Source: Heliocidaris erythrogramma (taxonomy: Eukaryota; Echinodermata; Echinoidea; Camarodonta; Echinometridae). From it: a DNA stretch of 64,000 nt. Numbering within the stretch: the first letter of the stretch is position 1; every line of letters begins with the position of its first letter. The position numbers and the translations under genes were made by a program. Location of the stretch: the NCBI GenBank assembly GCA_025617745.1, contig CM046853.1:6444873-6508872 (forward strand). The letters are read 5' to 3'. Below the pieces are notes generated by a model that ran no database searches, was not told where the DNA came from, and saw only the letters and a list, made by a program, of their open reading frames with translations. Shown piece after piece: positions 51,101 through 60,100 of this stretch.

Positions 51101-54100
51101 TTATGTTGGCTGCTACATGTACCTGTACATGTATTAGAGCCATTGAAAAATATATAAATGTTGCCATTTACAAAGCTCTTAGGCTTTAAATTGGTTATTA
51201 TCTTACCTGCCATGTGCTTCAAAGTCAAGTTCCACTTCTTTGAAGGCATCTACAGATCGTCTGGCTCGTTCATGCTTAGAATGCAACTCATTAGTATTGT
51301 AACTAAGGAGTTCATAGTGCTTGACATAGCGATTCAGTCTCTCACAATCTTATGATAAAACACAGAAGAAAAACAATTTTATTTCTCAAATAAAGACTCC
51401 TGTTAAAGGACAAGTCAAGTGAATTCTTAATTACTAATTCATGCCAGCGCCCTTTTTAATTCCCTCCACGCATTCCCACTATCATATTTCATGATTTTAT
51501 CTACTTTTTTATGAACTTAAAAAACAAACAAACACACAAACCAGAAAAGTGAGATAAGTACAAGGCAAAGTAAAATTGATTCAATCTTGTTGAAAGTAAG
51601 AAAGCTAGTGTTGAATTTAAATCCACATTGTCAGATATGAAATATGCCACTCCCTCTTCACCATTTTCAACCAAAAAAAACCAACCCTCTCCATTTAAAA
51701 AAATAAACAAAAATAAAAAATATGCCTAAGAAAACTACATAGAGAATCTAATATACTTGTCATAATTTACAACAAATATTCATGTAGTATTGGTAGGAAA
51801 ACAAGGGAAGTGCCCAGGGCAGTCTCGCCTTTGGTGAAAAATCAAAGGTTGTGGCACTTATAAAGGGTGATACCTACCAACTTTGCTTACAATCTTGCGA
51901 GAGGGCTTAAAGAAGATAATAAATATAAATCTAATTACTGCCATTATTGGTGCTCTTGGGGGTGTTGCCCCTAAGACTCCCCCCACCTTTATTTGTAGGT
52001 ACCCCCATCTGTATTATATCCTCCTTGCCTAAGGATGATCCCTGCCAATTGTGGTTGAAATCCAACACCAGCACAGTTTTGAGAAGAAGTCAAATGCAAC
52101 ATGTACATACTCTATACATGTACTGTATGTAAAGACAAAGCTGAATTTTACCAAAAACTTAACCAAGTTAAACTGTCAGTAGGTGACCTTTAATGTGATG
52201 AAAATGTAAGATTTGGGTATTCATTTGAAAGAGGGTGACATGAAGACAATCCCTACCAAGAACGATACCAAGAACGATACCAAGAGTCAAAGAATTTGAA
52301 CAAATACTTTTGAAATAAAGTAAAAATTAAAAAACTGAACCTGAGGTTAAGTTTTTGGAACACAATTTATCTCAATTGACCATAACTGACCTTTGACCTT
52401 GACCAGTGACCTGAAATTGTTCTACATCATTTGTGATATTCTACAACCCTTGTATTTAAGTTTCATGGAAATCGAACATACACTTTTGAAATGAGAGCAT
52501 TTCCAAAATTGTTGATGCTGCTGCCGCTGCCTTCTGAAAAGCAGCGCTTATGTCTCGCTCTTTGCTTACGCAGGCAAGACAAAAACTACCAATTTCATGG
52601 CTTCCTCAAAAAAGAGTAATCAACAAATTGTCATTAATTTGCGGGGGTCTGGGGGAGGAGATAAAACCAAAAACAGGATGAATGCGACTGTGTCTCCTAT
52701 ATGTCTCCGCCTAAATTCAGTTGATGGCTCAACTGTTCTTGAAATATTGTGATAACCAGAATAAAAAGCCTCTAATTACATGTTAATTGACCTCTTTGAC
52801 ATTTGACCTTACACCTTATAACCCAAAAGTCTGACCACTTTATCTCCTCCTACATGTAGTCATGAATACAAAATAGTTGAAATATCATATGAAGATAACA
52901 AAGGTAAAAAAACATTAATTTCACATACCTCCATGACCTGTCACCTTTGACCTACGTGAACAAAAATCTAATCAATTTGTCTCACTATGGTGATGCATAC
53001 TACATGTAGTTCCAAGTTTGAAGTTAATGGATCAAATGGTTCTTGAGATATCGCGTTAACAAGGCAAACACCTGCAATTTCAGAAATTGACCTGTGACCT
53101 GTGACCTTTGACCTTTATACCCCAAAATCTAATCAAATCATCTTCCTATGGTGATGCATACTAGCACCAAGTTTAAGTTCATACCTTATGTGGTTCTTGA
53201 GTTATCGCGAGAACAAGAAAGCGGGACGGACGGACGGATGGATGGACGGACAACCCAAAAACATAATGCCTCCGGCGCCACCTTCGGTGGGCGGGGCCAT
53301 AAAAATGAGTAAAAAAAGGAGGAATACATGACAATATTAATAAGGACCCATGGTTCAGGGGTCTGTATTCTTAACATCATTATAAAATTTGAAGTTGGGT
53401 CAAACATCAGGGCCCTGTTTCATAAAACTTGTTATCAGTAAGAACTGTCACATTTCTATGATAAATTTGCTCTCAGCCAATCATATTCAAGGATTTCAGT
53501 AGCATATAACAGTTATTGCAACTTTGCAAGTTATTAACAAAAAATTAAAACTACAAAGTCAACCAAGTGGCACATGTACAGACTTGTTAAGTCAAAAGAT
53601 ATTTGGTGAATGTGTTGTCTGCATGTATATAATTTATGAGCAATTTAAGTTTACAACTTGAATACCACCCTGGTCCCAGAATTGTATGATAGAGTGTCAC
53701 ATTTAACAGGCTCTAAGAGTATGATATCTGATCCATGATTACTCACAATCTACTTTACATACATTGTTAGCTTTATTTTGATTTAGATCAATTTACACAA
53801 AACAGGAAATAAATTCTATACTACAACTGGGTGCAACAAGAAAATTCATTAATGAAGAATTCATGAGATATTGCTTTGTCAAAAATTTGATGAACAATAT
53901 ACATGTAAACAAATTTTTAGGCATTTTACTCCCAGTGTTAAAGATCGTATGCTCGATCTGTAATGAAAAACACAAGTCAGAAAAAATTTGAACCAGCCAT
54001 CTACTGCTTGCCGGGCAGCAACTTAACCACCAGGCTATTCTGGTTCACGGCCAAGTCACGATGAACTGGAATCAAATACCCAAGATCCTCTTCTTTCTGA

Positions 54101-57100
54101 CTCATTAATATTCAACAGTCCGCCGTAGACAATGGTTAGTAAACGAAGAAGCTTGATGGGAGGAATTTTAATTTGTAAACAAATTTTTTAGGCATTTTAT
54201 CTGCCTCCACACACAGTATATGGATCCCATGTACAGCTCCATAGGCCAGTACCAGATTGAAAAGCCAAGGAGCTCGTACAGCTACTTGGGGCCATAGACC
54301 TACATGTAGTGCTTAAGGCCCGCGGAGAGGTACTCGACTACAGTGACTATGGGAGGCTTCCGTCTGTCTTGGAGGAGAGCCTCGAAAGTCAAAAAATGTT
54401 ATAAAACTCCTCCAGACAGATTTTCTATCTAACACAGTATATGCATCCCATGTACAGCTCCATAGGCCAGTACATGTACCAGATTGAAAAGCCAAGGAGC
54501 TCATACAGCTAGGTATTAAAAGACCCCAACCAAGATGTTGATTATAAAAAAAAATAGACTGACATAATATGATAATTTCGACTAGGCTATATCATGGAAT
54601 AGGTCTCTGCTCATTCAGTGTGTACGCACACGCTAGCGTGCGTGTAATGGTTAATGTTATGACTGCCTGGCTATGGGAAGTGGAATGCTGTCTCCGGCAT
54701 AGACCAAAAAATCAGTCTATTTCGTTCGGGGATATGCTTCGCTGAGACTATGTCTGGCTTTACGGAATCCCTCTCCTAAATAGACCGAAGTCTGCCCTAC
54801 CCAATCCCGTAGGGTTACTCTCCTAGTCGGAGTCCTACGGACAAAATTTGTATACCTACAAACTGGTAGACATCTATGAAAAAAAAAATTCTACCACATA
54901 ATTTCAACTGTTACCACATTACACGAAATATTCACTGAAGATCACAGAAATCTGTATCCATCTCACGACATCGCCTTTCCTCTACTACTACTAGGTCGCC
55001 ATTATGTGTTTACGAAGGTTTACAGACCCTGTATATACATGTATCACTTGCTCTGATTGGCCGACGGACAATTTCCATCGCTCGATCAATATGAGTAAGC
55101 CAATATGCAAATAAGCAACTATGAATATGCAAATAAAAATGGAAATCGATAGCGAAATCAGGTCATCATAGTACGCTACATACATTAGTGAATATTAATG
55201 AGCATTTAATACTATGAACATTAATGAGTAGTGGAAACCTAAAATTTGTACATCGAATGTGATTGACTAGCGGATTCACTTGCCGAGGATTAGTTCAGTA
55301 ACGCGTCGACGAGCTGTAAACTGTGTGTTTTTCCTTGAAAATTTCACCCAAATCTACGATATTTCAAAGAGCTGGTGAGCGCACTATTTTTTTAATAAGT
55401 ATTAGTATGAGTTACTTTTACTATATAAGCTGATTCTTGTCGATATACGACTCTAAATAAGTCGTAAACGTGTCGTGTGAGGCACCTCACCCCTACGTCC
55501 ATAGGGACAGTGATCACACGATACCCACTCGACTACGGTGACTATGGTAGGCTTCCGTCTGTCTTGGACATTTTGGAGGAGAACCTCCAGTCTAAGTAAA
55601 GTCAGAAAATGTTATTTATAAAACTCCAACACAGTCAGACCGCAGGTCGTATGCAAATGAGCAAAAATCACGCATTTTATTTCCAGTGCCCGAAATGGAC
55701 TCTCTCCCTGCACCCAATCGGCTGTATCGCATGGTCATCTTTAAAGTTATGTTCTTCAATAAATATTAATGCTGTGCTCATTACACTTTCTGCAAAAATA
55801 AATGAATAGTTTACCAGCACAGGGATATTTTGTTTCAGTCAGAATTTTAGAAATAAGTTGTTTAAAATTACTGATGAAATAATCATACAAAAGCCTTATT
55901 TTCACAAGATTTCAACTTGTTAAAAGACACATAAAAAGTATATGAGCCGCCATCAAGACACATATGTATGAAAGCGCTGGAATCTCATCTTTTTCATCGT
56001 TACAAAACATCCATAAATTTATGACAGAGTCAGGATCCAGCAATATTCAGCCGCAGATTACCCGTTGTCAAGAAAATGGTCAAGACCACAGAATCTTAGC
56101 CCTGTGATTGGCAAGCAAGCCATCTGTAACCAAGTGCGCGTTGAATGAAACAATGCGCAACCTGTTGCTTCATCCTTGCGCAAACATGCGCATAGCTGTT
56201 GCCTAGCTGTGAGAAAAACATCTTGCGTGGTGGTAACCAATCGGAATGCTGGAATTGACTTTTTTAAAGACAAAGTGTGTACATTGGTTACATATTGCTG
56301 GATCCTGACCCTGTCATGAAGTGCACATTAATGTTATTTCAATCTTTGGAAAGTACAGAAAATGCCCTTTACGCTCATGTTAAATTTGCCCTGGCTCACA
56401 ATAAAACTATGGTAGTTTTGGCCAGATTTATATTTCATTTCATTTCCATTTTTTGTCATAAAAGGAACACCATTTTTTTACCAATTTTGTCTTTTATTTT
56501 GAACACAATAAAAGCATGTCACAAATCTCTGATCCCTCTTCTTTTAATTGATGTATAACTCATGACAATTAGTGAATGATAAGTAGTCTATTCAACAGTT
56601 TGCAAATGAGATGTTCCTGGCTGTTCTTGCTTATTATGTATTCATAGTCAGGCAGAACTGGAAATAAAATAGCGCGCTTTTAGGGGACCTGCGGATTGGC
56701 TGAACAAACAGACACTGAGACAGATTTTTCTGTCTATCTCCGGCACTGACGAAATAAACGGCAGTGAATGGACTAGTGACTAATTCTACGATAATGCCAT
56801 AAAATATCTTGCAGGAGCCGCGTTTAGAATTAGAGTTAGACAGAGTTAGACTAAGTTAGAACTATACGACGCTCGATGTGGCGCCTCAGCCATGTCAGCT
56901 CAATCACATCAGCAAGCAATGGTCATATTGACCATTAGGAAATATACATGTGTGTATACTGGGTATTGGGGATACAGACGTAATTTTGTTTCAAATGGAG
57001 GTTTTTGTGGGCAAACTGATACTTAGGATTTATTCTATATATGTTAATTTATAAGTTCGTTAAGATACAAAATGTAGAAAGTTATAAAAACTTACATGTA

Positions 57101-60100
57101 CAGCCTTCTTTTTCGTAGTTGTTACAGAGACATCCATACGTATGACGACTGCTCTCAATATGTTGCGCACTAGTGAGGCCGCTCTATATGGTTACGCACC
57201 ATAGATACGTACACAGAATGTTACGCACACAAGCTATATACGGACAAGGTCGATATTACGATGGGTGGCCGTTCTCTCCCAAAGACTTTTTCAATTATTG
57301 CTCCTCGCCGTTAAAGCACTTTGCTTAATATCCTTGCACGAAGGAATACAGAATGTAGAGAATGCACGATGAGAAGCCTTATCGCTAGACTAAACTCATT
57401 AACAACCCCCAAGCTGTCTTAACAACAGGTAAACAACGAGGTGGAGATCGATGATCCGATCGCGCCGGTACCACTACGAGCGCTGAGGGCTCCCTTCATC
57501 ATAATCGTGAAAAATACAAAATGGATGCTCTGACCACTCATAAGTACACGCCATTGCCGAATGTGTAGGAATGCAGCCAACACACATCCCATACCTAAAC
57601 TGCATCACTGTGCATTTTTGGCTATATTTAAGTGAAACTCATATATTGCAGTTTACTTAAATCTAAATACTTATGTTGAATAATAGATGATTAAAACTTA
57701 CCAGTTTGTTTTGTGACCTTTGAAGAGGGTTTCCTGAAATTTTGGGTACTTTTTGTCGATAACTCCTATCGAGACTGTCCCGTCAGCATCCAGTTTGTAT
57801 TTTTCACGATTATGATGAAGGGAGCCCTCAGCGCTCGTAGTGGTACCGGCGCGATCGGTTCGTCGATCTCCTACGAAGACCTGGAAGGGCCAAACTGACG
57901 ACGTAAAAAAAAAAAAAAAAAAAAAAAATTTAAATTTTTTTACGTCGTCAGTTTGGCCCTTCCAGGTCTTCGAAGAATAGCTTGTGTGCGTAACATTCTG
58001 CGTACGTATCTATGGTGCGTAACCATGTAGAGCGACCTCACTAGTGCGCAACATATTGAGAGCAGTCGTCATCCGTATGGAGGTGTGGGTAACAAGTACG
58101 AAAAACAAGGCTGTAAATGTATGGTGGTGTGACCATATTTAGCGCATGACCTAAGTTCGCGCACAGGGCAATATCTAAAAAACTACAAAAGATTTCGAAA
58201 ATCTGATAGCGCTATTAGATAGAGGAAGCTAAAATTACACATGGACTATATTTTCTTTTAAGTTGGGTGAGAAATTATGAAGATATTGACGAAATATCTG
58301 CAATTTTGCTACTTTTTGCGTCAGTTTCCGAAAAATATGAAGTTACCGACAACGGTCCAGAAATCCTCATTTTGATAGAAGATGTCATCAAAGTTGTAGG
58401 TAAAACGTGATACCAAATGATTGTATGATATTTTGTCTTACAAATGATGCAATTATCTTCCCTTTGCTGGACCGCTACGTTGGATAACTTAGATGTTAAT
58501 TTACGTGCGCGAACTTAGGTCTCGTGGTTTTTATGCCCTTTTTTTAATTTCAGTGTGTTGCGATCCGACACTGAGTTTTGAGATCGCGATATTTCCGAAA
58601 TTCTTCGTCGATTAATGTTCTTGTTGAATCATGTTTTAGTCCAGAATTTTGCTTTCCGTTTGGTATAAAACTTTATAAATAAATTATTGTAGAATATGAG
58701 AAATCAAGTATCGAATATCACATTTCTAATAAAAATTTGAATGTGCGTGAAATATGGTCACCCCATCATAAGTTTTTATAACTTTCTACATTTTGTATCT
58801 TAACGAACTTATAACGTAAAATCTAAAGAGTGATACTTAAGTATCAGTTTGCCCACAAAAACCTCCATTTCAAACAAAATTACATCTGTATCCCCAATAC
58901 CCAGTATACACACATGTATATGATCCTAATGGTCAATATGACCATTGCTTGCTGATGTGGCTCTGACCGGATCTTGATAGGTGATTTCGCAAGAAATTCC
59001 CCAAAATTTAAAAGAAGACACCACTGACAAATTTTAGCACTTTTACAATTTTTAATGTTATAAAACTAGTCAGATTGACCAAAAAACTCATCGCTCAGGT
59101 CGATAAAATCATAGATCTCGATTTTAAAAAAATAAATTTTACAATATCTACTAGTACGAGCCGCAAAAATCCGTTACGTCACTGCAGCACTACTGGTTTT
59201 ACCATGGCAAATCACGGTAATGCCGATTTGGAGCAATACACAGATCGCTTTCACAGCGCCTATAAAAATGCTATTTGTGAGACAATTATGTATGACAAAA
59301 AGAAAATGTTATTCATTTTTCAGTTTTTGGTATTTTTGAATATTATCTGCTGAAAAAATAAAGTGCTTTAGCAAATTTTTTTCACAATTTATCGAATTAA
59401 TAAAATTAAAATTGGCACTACTGTTTGTGATCGTTCGTACGTGCTTCCCATTAACGCGTGTACTTTAAGGCACGCGCGGAAAGCTAATGCAGCAAGCTGC
59501 ATTGTTTACGTTCTTACGTTCGCGATATAGATAGCAAGTACGACATTAAGATAAATTCCTGGTTAATCTGCAAGTAAAATCTGATCACATTCTTCAATAA
59601 GCTTGTAATCTAAGCTAAGGAGATGAATGAGGGATTTTCTGGGCGAAGAAAGATTGCTTGCTTGTAAAGATTTTGTGGGAGAATATGGTTGGTACCACTC
59701 ATACATGTAGGTACACGCCATTGCCGACTGTGTAGTAACGCAGCCAACACACATCCCATACCTAAACTGCATCACTGTGCATTTTTGGCTATATTTAATT
59801 GAAACTGATCTATTGCAGTTTACTTAAATGCAAATAATTATGTTGAATAATAGATGATTAAAACTTACCAGGTTGTTTTGTGACCTTTGAAGAGGGTTTC
59901 CTGAAATTTTGGGTCCTTTTTGTCGATAACTGCTATCGAGACTGTCCCGTCAGCATCCAGTTTGTATTTTTCACGATTATGATGAAGGGAGCCCTCAGCG
60001 CTCGTAGTAGTACCGGCGCGATCTCCTACGAAGACCTGAAAGGGCCAAACTGACGACGTAAAAAAATAAAAAATATTACGTACGTACGTAATATTTTTTA

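Larger units (their letters stand above)
41466..51206. other. ADAM10 intron 2
   Basis: 9.7 kb, no coding sequence recognised. It contains the repeats listed between 42681 and 49386, A-runs (45109-45136) and C-runs (43413-43430, 47578-47592). 49655-51200 is plain AT-rich sequence in which I see nothing specific. Confidence 0.7.
56905..58959. mobile_element. Large nested palindrome element, copy 1
   Basis: Ends CACATCAGCAAGCAATGG and, inverted, the same. Long inverted arms: 56905-57235 pairs with 57972-58115 plus 58771-58959 (TATGACGACTGCTCTCAAT, GTTACGCACCATAGATACG, CCAAATGGAGGTTTTTGTG-type blocks). Inside are a second inverted pair (57440-57530 with 57790-57880) and a poly-A/T-centred palindrome at 57876-57972. 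The right arm is interrupted by the 647-bp element at 58122-58768. No transposase. It lies in intron 1. Confidence 0.8.

Noticed and set aside
53975..54050. tRNA gene
   Set aside because: A- and B-box-like sequence is present but no acceptor stem or complete anticodon arm, so a SINE head is more likely.
57713..57898. Plus-strand ORF over the exon-like cassette
   Set aside because: Open on both strands, but only the minus strand has matching acceptor and donor signals at both copies. It is kept as the weaker reading.
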